This document shows, piece after piece, positions 27,649 to 37,209 of a DNA stretch of 64,000 bases. The notes under the pieces are model-generated. The model worked only from the letters and a program-made list of their open reading frames with translations, did not search any database and had not been told where the DNA came from. Every line of letters starts with the position of its first letter. The stretch's first letter is position 1. The stretch is from NCBI RefSeq assembly GCF_017599345.1, contig NZ_JAGFVL010000012.1, forward strand, positions 1 through 64,000. Reading direction: 5' to 3'. Source of the stretch: Gracilibacillus suaedae. Lineage in GTDB: Bacteria > Bacillota > Bacilli > Bacillales > Amphibacillaceae. Made by a program: the position numbers and the translations under genes.

Positions 27649-28447
27649 GAGTAGGAACAATCGTCCAGAGAATAAAGGTGCACCAAAATGGATGGTAACA
27701 TATTCTGACATGGTAACATTGATTTTAGTATTTTTTGTCCTCTTATTTTCGATGTCACAAATAGATGCGGAGAAGTTTAAAGCAATTGCGGAAGCTTTTA
27801 GAAGTGAAACTATATTTGAAGCAATGCCGTCTATTATTGAAGAACAATTTCCCACCGAAAATGTGGAAGTACTAAAAGAAGAAGAGAATGATGACAAATC
27901 TGAAGACACAACTCCAGGTGAAGATCAAGAAGCAGAAGAACAAACTGAACCAGAATTGAATACAGTAGAAGGTATACCAGATCAAGATGAGTTGGACGAG
28001 TTATTAGCTGAAGTGGAATCCTACTTAAATGAAAATGATCTAAATGATGTTATTTCTGCTACTAGAACTGATCAAGGTGTTGTACTGGTATTACAGGAAA
28101 GTGTTCTATTTGAAACAGGGGAGGCAGTTGTTCTTGACCCAGCGAAGCCTTTTTTGAATAAAGTTAGTACGTTATTGGCTAATATTCCAAACGAAGTAAG
28201 AGTAGAGGGGCATACTGATAATCGTCCCATATCAAGCTACCGGTATCCCTCGAATTGGGAGTTATCAGGTGCTCGTGCCAGCAGTGTTATTCGCTTTCTC
28301 TTAGATTCCAATGATTTTAATGAATCTCGATTTATTGCTACCGGATTTGGAGATACAAGACCAGTAGCCTCCAATGATAGTTCCGAAGGGTGGAGTGCCA
28401 ATCGTAGAGTCGAAATAGTAATACTTGATTCTACTGAAGAATCTTAA
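27638..28447 (+). CDS. motS: Flagellar stator protein MotS (Na+-type MotB homologue)
   Basis: The 269-aa product has a basic N-terminus, then PKWMVTYSDMVTLILVFFVLLFSMSQID with the ion-binding aspartate (Asp24) at the start of the single TM helix (25-40). A long acidic linker (about 75-120) is followed by a C-terminal OmpA/peptidoglycan-binding domain (VEGHTDNRP, NWELSGARASSVIRFLL, ANRRVEIVI). The pairing with motP after ccpA identifies MotS rather than MotB. The ion specificity is inferred from family, not proved by sequence. Confidence 0.93.
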   Translation: MKRRSRNNRPENKGAPKWMVTYSDMVTLILVFFVLLFSMSQIDAEKFKAIAEAFRSETIFEAMPSIIEEQFPTENVEVLKEEENDDKSEDTTPGEDQEAEEQTEPELNTVEGIPDQDELDELLAEVESYLNENDLNDVISATRTDQGVVLVLQESVLFETGEAVVLDPAKPFLNKVSTLLANIPNEVRVEGHTDNRPISSYRYPSNWELSGARASSVIRFLLDSNDFNESRFIATGFGDTRPVASNDSSEGWSANRRVEIVILDSTEES

Positions 28448-28475
28448 GGATGACGACAGAGTCATCCCTTTTTGT
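28447..28475 (+). terminator. Terminator after motS
   Basis: GGATGAC-GACAGA-GTCATCC followed by CTTTTTG, directly after the motS stop. Confidence 0.8.
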
Positions 28476-28517
28476 ATTCTTAACATTTAAAACACTGGAT
28501 TTTCGTATGTACGTGAC

Positions 28518-29687
28518 TTAATCAGATATTTTTCCTCTTTTATTATCAATGAATTTTAGTACTTGTTGATACATTCGTCGATTATTTTCTTCGATCTCTT
28601 TCCGTCTAGGAATCTTCCGATAACCCTCTAATCTGTCGTGCCATGTATTAGGTAGAGGAACAGGAGAATGTGCTTCCCATGTATTCAACCATTTTGGAGG
28701 TATGCTACCTTTAAATGTTTCGCTTGTATTCATTACCTGCCATAATTGTGACCAGGCTCTTGGAACAACTCTCCAAATATCATAACCACCACCACCTAAA
28801 GCCACCCATTTCCCATCGCAATACTGATGGGCAAGTTGATGAATAACTTTAGGTATTTCTTCGAATAGGTGAAGGGTACTATGTAAATGAGTAAGGGGAT
28901 CAAGATAATGAGCATCGACACCATGCTGACTGACAATGATATCTGGTTGAAAGTACTCCGCAATTTCTTGGATAGAAGAATGAAATACTTCAAGAAAAGA
29001 ATCATCTTCCGTAAAAGCATCCAAAGGGAAGTTAAAAGAATAACCAAACCCTTCTTTTATACCGCGCTCACTTGTTTTCCCTGTGCCTGGATATAAATAA
29101 CGACCAGTTTCATGAAAAGATACCGTACAAACATTAGCATCATGATAAAAGCAATGCTGTACCCCGTCCCCATGATGCGCATCTGTATCAATATATAACA
29201 CTTTGACATCATAGTGCTTCCTTATATGTTGTATAGCAATGGCAATATCATTAAAGATACAAAAGCCAGAAGCACGGTTTGGAAAGCCATGATGTAGTCC
29301 ACCGCCAAGACTTAATGCATGGGATACTTTACCTGTCATCACTTGTTCAGATGCCTCAACCGATCCGCTTACTGAAATCAGTGATGCCTCAAACATTCCT
29401 GAAAAAATAGGAGTGTCATGTGTTCCTATCCCATAACTTTCATAGGAGATAGGAAGTTTTTTACTCGCTTTCTTTACTGCATGAACGTATTCAGTGTCAT
29501 GAATAGAATATAAGATCTCTTCGTCTAATTGTACCGGTGCAACGATTTGATCCTTTGTTAATCCTTTGCTTATTTCTAGTAGCTCTTTCGTTAACAATAG
29601 TCTTTTCTGATTAAAAGGATGTTCTTCATGGAAGGAATAATCTAGGAATTCATCTGTGTAAATAAAAGCGGTGTTCTCAGATTTCAT
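28518..29687 (-). CDS. acuC: Acetoin utilization protein AcuC (NAD-independent lysine deacetylase)
   Basis: A zinc deacetylase of the class I/II HDAC fold that, in B. subtilis, removes the acetyl group AcuA puts on acetyl-CoA synthetase. The 389-aa product shows SLGGGLHHGFPNRASGFCIFND, YIDTDAHHGDGVQ (Asp/His zinc ligands) and ALGGGGYD near the C-terminus. I chose the ATG at 29687, preceded by AGGGAGG at 8 nt; a longer frame to 29747 has no RBS. It overlaps acuB by 11 nt. Last gene of acuABC. Confidence 0.93.
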   Translation of the reverse strand: MKSENTAFIYTDEFLDYSFHEEHPFNQKRLLLTKELLEISKGLTKDQIVAPVQLDEEILYSIHDTEYVHAVKKASKKLPISYESYGIGTHDTPIFSGMFEASLISVSGSVEASEQVMTGKVSHALSLGGGLHHGFPNRASGFCIFNDIAIAIQHIRKHYDVKVLYIDTDAHHGDGVQHCFYHDANVCTVSFHETGRYLYPGTGKTSERGIKEGFGYSFNFPLDAFTEDDSFLEVFHSSIQEIAEYFQPDIIVSQHGVDAHYLDPLTHLHSTLHLFEEIPKVIHQLAHQYCDGKWVALGGGGYDIWRVVPRAWSQLWQVMNTSETFKGSIPPKWLNTWEAHSPVPLPNTWHDRLEGYRKIPRRKEIEENNRRMYQQVLKFIDNKRGKISD

Positions 29688-30327
29688 CTTGATCCTCCCT
29701 ATGTGGATAGAGTATTTGATATTCAGTATGCTGAAAATCGTTAACAACCGGTATTGGATTCATCGTTTGAATGCGAAAAACGAGCACTTTGTAATCTGGT
29801 GCAGTAGTATCTGGATAACTGTAAACGGATACAATTTTAATATTTCTATTGGTGAAATATTGACACACATCTGATAAAACACCTATTCGATCAGGGACTT
29901 TGATTTCAAGCTGTGTACTAGGTGAATGAGTGCCAGTTAATTGTATAAAAGCATACAACATATCTTTTTCCGTAATCATTCCAACTAGTTGATGATTTTT
30001 AACTACAGGTAAGCATGCAAATTCCTTCTGGTAGAAAATAGTAGCGACTTCTTCAAAAAATTCATAGGGATGAGTAGTAATAACAGGTGTAGACATAATA
30101 TCTTGAATCGATCTAGATAGTACTTCTTTGTTTATTTCATCATCTAAAATTGAGGGACTGGCATCACGTACGTCTCGATCTGATACAATACCTAGGACAT
30201 GCTTACCTTGATTAACAACCGGTATATGACGGATACTGTGTTTTTGTAATAACTGCAAGGCATCAGACACCGTAGCATCAGGTTGTAAAGTAACTACTTC
30301 TGTTTTCATTATATCTTTTACTAACAT
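29677..30327 (-). CDS. acuB: AcuB, CBS-domain and ACT-domain protein
   Basis: 216 aa with two CBS domains in tandem (about 1-60: MLVKDIMKTEVVTLQPDATVSDALQLL; about 73-130: IMSTPVITTHPYEFFEEVATIF) and a C-terminal ACT-like unit (about 140-205: LEIKVPDRIGVLSDVCQYFTNRNIKIVSV). It presumably senses adenylates and modulates AcuA/AcuC or acetyl-CoA metabolism. It lies 11 nt after acuA and overlaps acuC. Confidence 0.92.
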   Translation of the reverse strand: MLVKDIMKTEVVTLQPDATVSDALQLLQKHSIRHIPVVNQGKHVLGIVSDRDVRDASPSILDDEINKEVLSRSIQDIMSTPVITTHPYEFFEEVATIFYQKEFACLPVVKNHQLVGMITEKDMLYAFIQLTGTHSPSTQLEIKVPDRIGVLSDVCQYFTNRNIKIVSVYSYPDTTAPDYKVLVFRIQTMNPIPVVNDFQHTEYQILYPHREDQDEI

Positions 30328-30338
30328 TAGCCCACTCC

Positions 30339-30971
30339 TTAAGTAAGAAATCTTAGCTTTTTAAACAATGCTTGGTCTTCTTGAGAGACATTTTTCCCAA
30401 TCCGAACCATTAAACAATTGGCTGGATGAGCCATTATTTCGGGTTCGTTTGTAGGTGCGGGATACAGATTGCCAGCTTTCATCATTTTCTCCATGATTTT
30501 TCGATAGTCCCACACACTTAATTCTGAATAGTTTAAATCCCAATGCCAATAATACTCGGTTGAAATAATAATATAATTTTCCATATTTTCATCTTGCATA
30601 GAGGTCTCGATTAAACGGGAACCGAGCTTATTTCCTCGATAGGCTGGTGCAATTTCAATAGCTCCTAATTCTAATAGATTATCTTTAGGGTATTGCGACC
30701 ATCGTTCAATAGGGTCTGGGTGTAGGTATGTTACATAGCCAATAATTTGCTGATTTACTGTTGCTATCAAGATTCTACCTTCTGGTAAATCAGCTATTTC
30801 CTTCAATGCTTCTAGCTGCTCATTAGGAGGTCGAAAAGCTGTCAATGCTTCATGCATGGTTAAACGTGAAAGTTTTTCAGACGATACGGGTCCCTCTATG
30901 AAAATACTTGTATTACCGGATTCCATTTTTAAGGACTGGTATAATTTATCGTGTATCACAAGTTCTATCAC
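30339..30971 (-). CDS. acuA: Protein acetyltransferase AcuA (GNAT family)
   Basis: In B. subtilis AcuA acetylates the active-site lysine of acetyl-CoA synthetase AcsA and inactivates it. The 210-aa product has the GNAT core GAIEIAPAYRGNKLGSRLIE (acetyl-CoA loop R/Q-x-x-G-x-G/K-type, residues about 107-126) and the family segment YYWHWDLNYSELSVWDYRKIMEKMM. The start is GTG 30971 behind a weak ACTTGGGGTG RBS. acsA, normally divergent from acuA, is absent here; a family A repeat and a PBP gene occupy that place. Confidence 0.9.
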   Translation of the reverse strand: MIELVIHDKLYQSLKMESGNTSIFIEGPVSSEKLSRLTMHEALTAFRPPNEQLEALKEIADLPEGRILIATVNQQIIGYVTYLHPDPIERWSQYPKDNLLELGAIEIAPAYRGNKLGSRLIETSMQDENMENYIIISTEYYWHWDLNYSELSVWDYRKIMEKMMKAGNLYPAPTNEPEIMAHPANCLMVRIGKNVSQEDQALFKKLRFLT

Positions 30972-30989
30972 CCCAAGTCAATTTCCATT

Positions 30990-31140
30990 TTTCACGGTGC
31001 CAAACGTCTGTAATACCCCCACTTCAAGCTTCAAGTAACACCAAGAAGCTAAGTGTGGGGAACAGATGCTAACACCCTGATAAGTTTCGCTAATGATCAG
31101 TGGGGGTTAAAACCCTTACTGATCATATTCTCACTTTATA
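30990..31140 (+). repeat. TTTATC-type structured repeat, family A copy 7 (most complete)
   Basis: Shows the full architecture: TTCACGGTGCCAA pairs with GCTAACACCCTGA; CGTCTGT (31004) pairs with ACAGATG (31062); CCCCCACTT..AGCTTC pairs with GAAGCTAAGTGTGGGG; then TTTCGCTA, and a second hairpin ATGATCAGTGGGGGTT / AACCCTTACTGATCAT; tail TCACTTTATA. Confidence 0.8.
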
Positions 31141-31246
31141 TCATTATAACGTAGAATGAAAGCAGTGAACAGCAAGAAAAGCTTAGTTGCCCGTCTAGTT
31201 TCTGGGCACTTGTGTGGATAAACACCCAATGTATATCTAGTAAAGA

Positions 31247-31283
31247 AAAGAACTCTTATCCATGCTAGGATAAGAGTTCTTTG
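31247..31283. terminator. Terminator of the PBP gene
   Basis: AAGAACTCTTATCC-ATGCTA-GGATAAGAGTTCTT, a perfect 14-bp stem. On the minus strand it follows the PBP stop by about 15 nt. Confidence 0.8.
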
Positions 31284-31297
31284 ATTCTTAATCATCA

Positions 31298-34282
31298 CTA
31301 ACTGTCTTCTGTTTGTGGTTGCTCTGGCTCTTGGTCTTGATCTTGGTCTTGATCTTGATCTGGTTGAGACTCATTATCGGATTGCTCATCTCGGTTATTA
31401 TTGTCACCTGAATTATTATTAGATCCATTGTTACCAGAATTGTTGTTCTTTTTCTTAGGTTTTTCATCATCTTTGTCTTCGTCGTCATCTTCTTCTGGTT
31501 TTGAGAAATCTCCTTTTTCTACTACGTTACTCGGCTTAGACTCTTGTCCAAAATAATCAACGGCCTTAACCTGGTAGACTGCTTTACTGCCAGGAATGGA
31601 AAATGATGTATCAGCGGTAGAGCCAACCCGCTGAAAATCATTAGAATCAGGATCACTTGCTCGATAGATGCGATACCCAACCACATCAGAGCTCTTTGAT
31701 TTATTCCAATTCAGTTTTTGACCATTTAACTTTAAGGAAGTAGGGGCACTTGGTGCATTTCCATCATTTTTTACCTCATTGTCATCACTAGGATATTTAA
31801 TTTTTTCCCATGCACCGCCTTTACCTGCTGTTAGTTGTTTAATATTTGCTAGTTTATCATAGCCCATATCTTCCAACCATTCAGGGTTAAAGCTTACACC
31901 ATCTCCATCAGAAAACTCATCTGGTGTATTTTCACCTGCCAGTACTACGTCACCGTCAATGGTAGCGTAGTTTTCTTTAATAAGACTATAATCTTCTTTA
32001 GAAGGAAGATAATCAGCATTATAAATATCTGATTGAACTAATCCAAGCTCACTGCACTCATCTGATGGTAACAGTCCTGAGACAGCACAATATGATCTGG
32101 AAACAATACCACCTGGTCTTTCAAATTTTTCAGAAGGTGCCATTAATTCTGGTCGAACTTCAGTAGCAGCATTGACTAGTTTTGCCCAGAAAGTATTATT
32201 ACGGGTACTATAACCGTCTCTGTCTAACTTTTGTCTATAATCATAGCCCATCCAACTACTAAGTGTTACATTCGGATTGGTTGCAATAAACCATGTATCA
32301 CGATAATCATTAGTTGTTCCCGTCTTTCCGGCCCAATCGACACTTTTATTAGCTAGGTTGGCTCTGGCAGCAGTACCAGTACCACGTGTGAGCACATCGC
32401 GCATCACGTCAATCATCAAATAACTTGTTTGCGGACTAAAAACTTCAGTAGGCTCCGATTCATGTTGATAAATAACTTCGCCATCTTTTGTTTCAATTTT
32501 TTCAATCATATAGCCTTCAACGAATTCACCTAAGTTACCAAAAGTTGCATATGCATTTGTATTGTCTTCTACTGTTAATTCGATAGTACCTAAGACAGTA
32601 GCTGCTAAACTAGTTTGGGTTTCTGTTATATCTTCTAATCCCATTTTCCAAAGGAAGTTTCTGGCTAATTCAGGACCTCTGATTTCATTAAAAACGGAAA
32701 CAGCTGTAGCGTTATGTGACCGGTATAACGCTTCTCTAACAGAGGTTAAACCATAATAACGTTGAGAATAGTTTCCTGGTGTATAATCATCACCATAAGT
32801 TTTTGCTACATCCGCAATGACAGAACCTGGTTGAACAACACCTAGCTCCATCGCAGGACCGTAACCGGCAATAGGCTTCATCGTACTACCAAATTGTCGT
32901 GCTACATTTGTCGCATGATTTTGTTGAGATTTCTCGAAATCACGACCACCGACAAAACTTAATATTTTCCCTGTACTATTTTCAATCAATACACTGCCAA
33001 CTTGAACAGGTTGTTCGCCTAATTGTTTCATTTCACCAGTATCTGGGTCTTCAATCATAATCGGCTCGTTTGTATTTTCATTTCTAGCTAGTTTATCTCT
33101 TCCGTAATTATCATATTCACGAGCAACTTTTTGAAAAACATCGTAGATTTCTTTATCAATGGTGGAGTGTATTTTATAACCATTGCTACCAATCTCACGA
33201 CTTGCTCTTATCTCGTATTCTTCTTGTAAAATATCACTGGATTCTAAATCCTCTTTCGTATAACCATCTTGTTCCGCTAAAACTTCAACTAAAATATCAA
33301 CAGCTCTATCTTGTAGTTCACGCATTAAATAAGGATATTTTTCCAGAACGGAATCTTCGGGTTCTTTAAAGTCAGCGACAATATCATATTCTAATGCGTC
33401 CTGATATTCCTCATCATTAATGTATCCTGCTTCTAACATTCTACTTAAAACAGATTGCATCCGATTTAGCCCAGGCTCCAGACCTTCTTCACTTTTTAAT
33501 CCACCACCGTTTAGGAATGGTGTATAATAAGATGGACTTTGAGGAAGACCAGCAATGAATGCTGCTTGTGGAAGGTTTAAATCTTCGGCATTGACACCGA
33601 ATATACCATCCGCAGCGGTTTGTATACCTGCTATGTTTTGACCCGAAGCGTTTCGACCAAATGGTACAATGTTTAAATATGCTTCTAATATATCATCTTT
33701 CTCAAAGAAGCGTTCCAATCGCATCGCTAGGAGCATTTCTTTAGCTTTTCGTTCAAAAGAGACTTCGTTTGTTAAGATTTGATTTTTGACAATTTGTTGC
33801 GTCAATGTACTTCCACCAGACTTGGTAGAGGAGTTGGTAATCTCTTGGAACATCGCTCGAAAAATCGCTTTCGGAACAATGCCATTATGTGTTTCAAAAT
33901 ATTCATCTTCTGTAGCGATAACAGCATTTTGTGCATATTCACTTACATTTTCAAGAGATGTTTCATCTCGTAATAATTCAGAGCTAACATCTGACAGGAA
34001 TTCATTATTGGCGAAATATAATTCAGATGTTTCTTCATAGTTATAAATAGCACTTGCCATTTGTTCTTCCGTTTGGATTTCTTCGTCATCAACTAAGGAT
34101 GCAAAATAACCTGCACCAAGACCGGCAACGAAAAATCCACCAACAATACCAATCGTAATAAAGAATAATACAATATTCCAAATGATATGATAGCTAATTC
34201 TCGTAGATCTTTGAATAATATTTTTATTCCAAGTTTCTTTCATAGACTGCCACATATTATGAAAAAAATCTTTTATGTCCAT
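31298..34282 (-). CDS. Class A penicillin-binding protein (transglycosylase/transpeptidase, PBP1A family)
   Basis: Polymerises and cross-links peptidoglycan outside the membrane. 994 aa: short cytoplasmic N-terminus, TM (about 31-60), GT51 domain (catalytic Glu125 in EDEYFETHNG; STKSGGSTLTQQIVKNQ), transpeptidase with SxxK in FGSTMKPIAGYG, SxN in RSHNATAVSVF and KTG in AGKTGTTNDYRDTWF. A fibronectin type III domain follows (APSAPTSLKLNG ... YQVKAVDYFGQES) and a low-complexity Asp/Asn/Gln tail. ATG 34282 is 6-7 nt after AGGAGGG; a longer frame to 34306 lacks an RBS. It is divergent from the tyrS T-box. It is likely one of several PonA-like paralogues. Confidence 0.93.
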   Translation of the reverse strand: MDIKDFFHNMWQSMKETWNKNIIQRSTRISYHIIWNIVLFFITIGIVGGFFVAGLGAGYFASLVDDEEIQTEEQMASAIYNYEETSELYFANNEFLSDVSSELLRDETSLENVSEYAQNAVIATEDEYFETHNGIVPKAIFRAMFQEITNSSTKSGGSTLTQQIVKNQILTNEVSFERKAKEMLLAMRLERFFEKDDILEAYLNIVPFGRNASGQNIAGIQTAADGIFGVNAEDLNLPQAAFIAGLPQSPSYYTPFLNGGGLKSEEGLEPGLNRMQSVLSRMLEAGYINDEEYQDALEYDIVADFKEPEDSVLEKYPYLMRELQDRAVDILVEVLAEQDGYTKEDLESSDILQEEYEIRASREIGSNGYKIHSTIDKEIYDVFQKVAREYDNYGRDKLARNENTNEPIMIEDPDTGEMKQLGEQPVQVGSVLIENSTGKILSFVGGRDFEKSQQNHATNVARQFGSTMKPIAGYGPAMELGVVQPGSVIADVAKTYGDDYTPGNYSQRYYGLTSVREALYRSHNATAVSVFNEIRGPELARNFLWKMGLEDITETQTSLAATVLGTIELTVEDNTNAYATFGNLGEFVEGYMIEKIETKDGEVIYQHESEPTEVFSPQTSYLMIDVMRDVLTRGTGTAARANLANKSVDWAGKTGTTNDYRDTWFIATNPNVTLSSWMGYDYRQKLDRDGYSTRNNTFWAKLVNAATEVRPELMAPSEKFERPGGIVSRSYCAVSGLLPSDECSELGLVQSDIYNADYLPSKEDYSLIKENYATIDGDVVLAGENTPDEFSDGDGVSFNPEWLEDMGYDKLANIKQLTAGKGGAWEKIKYPSDDNEVKNDGNAPSAPTSLKLNGQKLNWNKSKSSDVVGYRIYRASDPDSNDFQRVGSTADTSFSIPGSKAVYQVKAVDYFGQESKPSNVVEKGDFSKPEEDDDEDKDDEKPKKKNNNSGNNGSNNNSGDNNNRDEQSDNESQPDQDQDQDQDQEPEQPQTEDS

Positions 34283-34419
34283 TCGATACCCTCCTAAATA
34301 ATCCACTACATATTATAGCACAACAGTCAATTAGTTTTGTTATAAATTTACCAAAAAAATATTGCATTTTTATTACGAATATGCTAATAATGATATAACA
34401 ATTAAACATCCATAATACG

Positions 34420-34640
34420 ATGAAGGATTGAAGTAGTGGAAGATTCCCTTTTATAGAGAGCTGGCGGTTGGTGCAAGTCAGTAAATAATCTTACCATGAA
34501 TTACGTTCTGGAGTATCTTCATAATGAATGAAGACGGTGTGGTCTGCATCGTTATTTCCTTAAGTGGCAGTTCATTAGAATTGCAACAAGGGTGGTACCG
34601 CGAATATCTCGTCCCTTATATGAGGGAGGAGTTTTTTTTA
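34420..34640 (+). promoter_or_regulatory. T-box leader (tyrosine) of tyrS
   Basis: A tRNA-sensing riboswitch. The T-box sequence AAGGGTGGTACCGCG is at 34588-34602; its ACC/GGTGG core binds the uncharged tRNA NCCA end. Upstream, GAGAGCTGGCGGTTGGTGCAAGTC is stem I. The probable specifier codon is UAC (34502-34504, in GAATTACGTTC), matching Tyr. The terminator is CTCGTCCCT-TATATG-AGGGAGGAG plus eight Ts (34608-34639). Uncharged tRNA-Tyr should favour the antiterminator and tyrS expression. Confidence 0.93.
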
Positions 34641-34680
34641 TGGATTTTTTTTACTAACAAAAAAGGAGTGTTTTATTAAA

Positions 34681-35952
34681 ATGCATATTTTAGACGAATT
34701 GGCAAAAAGAGACCTGATTCAACAGACAACTGACGATGATGGTTTAAGAAAACATTTAGATAACAATATTGTCACCTTATACTGTGGTTTTGATCCTACA
34801 GCAGACAGCTTACATATTGGACATCTATTACCGGTTTTAATGTTGAAAAGATTCCAAAAAGCTGGTCATCGTCCAATTGCTTTAATTGGTGGTGGAACAG
34901 GTTTAATTGGTGATCCAAGTGGCCGTTCAACGGAAAGATCTTTAAATAGTCCAGAAGTAGTAAAAGGATTTAGTGAAAAAATTAAAGAACAGTTGGCAAG
35001 CATTTTAAACTTTGATCAAGGGGAAAATAGTGCTGTAGCTCGTAATAATCATGAATGGCTAGCGAGTTTGACCTTCATTGAATTTTTGCGTGACATCGGT
35101 AAACACTTTAGTATCAACTATATGCTAGCTAAAGATTCAGTAGAATCCAGATTGGAAGGGGGCCTTTCCTTTACAGAGTTCAGTTACATGATGCTGCAAT
35201 CGTTCGACTTTCTGAATCTATACGAAAAAGAAAATTGCACACTGCAAATTGGTGGTAGTGATCAATGGGGGAACATTACCGCAGGGATGGAATTAATCCG
35301 TCGTAAACGATTTGAAAACGAGGAAGAAGAAGCAGAAGTATACGGTTTAACAGTGCCTTTGATTACCAAGAGTGATGGAACCAAATTCGGGAAAACTGCT
35401 GGTGGAGCAGTATGGCTTGATCCGGAGAAAACAACACCATATGAATTTTACCAATTCTGGATTAATACCGATGATCGTGATGTAATCCGGTTTATTAAAT
35501 ACTTTACGTTTATTGATTTTGATGAAATAGCAGCTTTAGAGAAAGAGTTAGAAGAAGCTCCGGAAAAACGCATCCCGCATAAACGCTTAGCAGAAGAAAT
35601 GACCAAACTGGTTCATGGCGAAGAAGCATTAAAACAAGCACAGAAAATCACAGCAGCTTTATTCAGTGGGGATTTAACAAGCTTGAATGCTGCTGAAATT
35701 GAGCAAGGGTTTAAAGATGTACCTTCTGTGACTATAGAGAATAAAGAAATTGGCTTAATTGATTTATTGGTGGAAGCTAATATTTCCTCTTCCAAGCGTC
35801 AGGCGCGTGAAGATATTAAGAATGGTGCCATCTACATTAATGGTATTAGGAATCAAGAATTAACGCATCAATTAACAGAGGAAGACCGAATCGAAGATAA
35901 ATTTACGATTATTAGAAGAGGAAAGAAAAAATACTTTTTAATTCGTTTTTAA
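34681..35952 (+). CDS. tyrS: Tyrosyl-tRNA synthetase TyrS
   Basis: Class I aminoacyl-tRNA synthetase. The 423-aa product has the HIGH-type motif (DSLHIGHLLPVL, about 40-50), the KMSKS-equivalent KFGKTAGGAVW, tyrosine-binding SGDQWGNI-type sequence (GGSDQWGNITAGMEL), and a C-terminal S4 domain (SKRQAREDIKNGAIYINGI). Length and motifs fit Bacillus TyrS. It is regulated by the preceding T-box. GGAG lies 12 nt before the ATG, a slightly long spacing. Confidence 0.96.
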   Translation: MHILDELAKRDLIQQTTDDDGLRKHLDNNIVTLYCGFDPTADSLHIGHLLPVLMLKRFQKAGHRPIALIGGGTGLIGDPSGRSTERSLNSPEVVKGFSEKIKEQLASILNFDQGENSAVARNNHEWLASLTFIEFLRDIGKHFSINYMLAKDSVESRLEGGLSFTEFSYMMLQSFDFLNLYEKENCTLQIGGSDQWGNITAGMELIRRKRFENEEEEAEVYGLTVPLITKSDGTKFGKTAGGAVWLDPEKTTPYEFYQFWINTDDRDVIRFIKYFTFIDFDEIAALEKELEEAPEKRIPHKRLAEEMTKLVHGEEALKQAQKITAALFSGDLTSLNAAEIEQGFKDVPSVTIENKEIGLIDLLVEANISSSKRQAREDIKNGAIYINGIRNQELTHQLTEEDRIEDKFTIIRRGKKKYFLIRF

Positions 35953-35962
35953 TAATCTAGGA

Positions 35963-36004
35963 GAATAACTAGGCTTGAGAATTCTCAAGCCTGGTTATTC
36001 TTAT
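35963..36004. terminator. Shared convergent terminator of tyrS and the cyd operon
   Basis: GAATAAC-TA-GGCTTGAGA and TCTCAAGCC-TG-GTTATTC form an 18-bp stem with one internal loop, then TTATTTTA. Its right edge abuts the cydS stop codon at 36001. Confidence 0.85.
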
Positions 36005-36099
36005 TTTATTTTGGTATTTTTTGCGACGAACCAAAATGTAAAAATAATACTGATGATCAGTATAATAAATGGTGCATAGAAGTAAAGAAATTCGTTCAT
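36001..36099 (-). CDS. cydS: CydS-like small subunit of cytochrome bd oxidase
   Basis: A 32-aa single-TM protein (MNEFLYFYAPFIILIISIIF then TFWFVAKNTKIK) with a perfect AGGAGG 8-9 nt before its ATG. The start M-x-x-F-L-x-x-Y-A-P and the F-W in the middle match the pattern of the Geobacillus bd-oxidase subunit CydS (about 33 aa), which fills the place of the short cytochrome bd helix next to the haems. It lies 84 nt after cydB on the same strand. Confidence 0.82.
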   Translation of the reverse strand: MNEFLYFYAPFIILIISIIFTFWFVAKNTKIK

Positions 36100-36183
36100 A
36101 TGTGAGATACCTCCTAGTTTTAGATCCACAGGATGATACGTCCACTACCATCCATGAGGATTAAAAAGACACAGATGAAAAGT

Positions 36184-37209
36184 TCACTTTAACTTGCCCT
36201 CCACGTAATCCTTGTTGAAAAGAAATAAACGTAATAATAACCATAGTGAAGGAATTAATAAGCAAAATCCTGCAATAAAAGCGATGATTAATGCAATGGC
36301 CATGCCTTCACTTGTGAAACCTTCATCTATAGTCAAATATGGATAAAGCAAGTAAGGATAATGAGAGATTCCATAAGCATAGAAAGCAATAAAAAATTGA
36401 CCCGTAAGTAAGAAAAAAGCAAGACCATAAGATCTTTTTTGCCATATTAAATAGACGGTTGCGATAAACAATATTCCCGAAATTGCAAACATCCACCATA
36501 GGTCAAGCATTCTTTGAAAATGAACCGGATTATGGGTTCGCAATTCAACAATAATCCCAGTAGCAGTTATAATAGCAGGACCAGCCCACACTAAAGCGTA
36601 TTTCCTTAATAGAACAGTTGCTGGCCGATCTTTTGCCTTATTAGCGTACCAAGTAAGAAAAACAGCGGAAATATAAAGCACAGAAGTTAAACTTAAAATC
36701 ACAATACTCCATGTCAACGGACTCGCAAATAAAGGAGTGTATTGTAAGGAAAGTTCGTTATTATTTTTCTCAATAAACCCGCCTTCAGAAATGGTTAATA
36801 CAATCGAAAGCGAGGCAGGGATGAATAAGCCAGAAAAACCATATAAGTAAGTCCAAAAATTACTTCTTAATTTGCCGTAAGTAGTGAAGGCATAATAAGC
36901 ACCTCTAATTGCTAATAGGATGAGCGACAAACTGGCAGGCACTAATAAGACGGTTCCATAATAATAAGCTGTACTCGGAAAGAAACCTACAATGCCAACG
37001 AAGAAAAACACTAGAAAAACATTGGTAACCTCCCAGACCGGTGAAAGGTAGCGTTGGACAATTTTACTTATAATGTGATGTTTATTAGTTAAGACACTGT
37101 AGGCATGAAAGAACCCTGCTCCGAAGTCGATCGAGGCCACGATAATATATCCGAATAAAAATAGCCATAGCACTACAATACCAATGATTTCATAGGACAT
37201 GTAGTTCAC
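36184..37209 (-). CDS. cydB: Cytochrome bd quinol oxidase subunit II
   Basis: 341-aa membrane protein with about eight TM helices. It opens with IVVLWLFLFGYIIVASIDFGAGFFHAY, the conserved G-Y-x-x-x-x-x-D-F-G-A-G segment of CydB. With CydA it reduces O2 with electrons from quinol without pumping protons. It overlaps cydA by 4 nt (ATGA). Length fits the B. subtilis YthB type. Confidence 0.93.
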   Translation of the reverse strand: MNYMSYEIIGIVVLWLFLFGYIIVASIDFGAGFFHAYSVLTNKHHIISKIVQRYLSPVWEVTNVFLVFFFVGIVGFFPSTAYYYGTVLLVPASLSLILLAIRGAYYAFTTYGKLRSNFWTYLYGFSGLFIPASLSIVLTISEGGFIEKNNNELSLQYTPLFASPLTWSIVILSLTSVLYISAVFLTWYANKAKDRPATVLLRKYALVWAGPAIITATGIIVELRTHNPVHFQRMLDLWWMFAISGILFIATVYLIWQKRSYGLAFFLLTGQFFIAFYAYGISHYPYLLYPYLTIDEGFTSEGMAIALIIAFIAGFCLLIPSLWLLLRLFLFNKDYVEGKLK

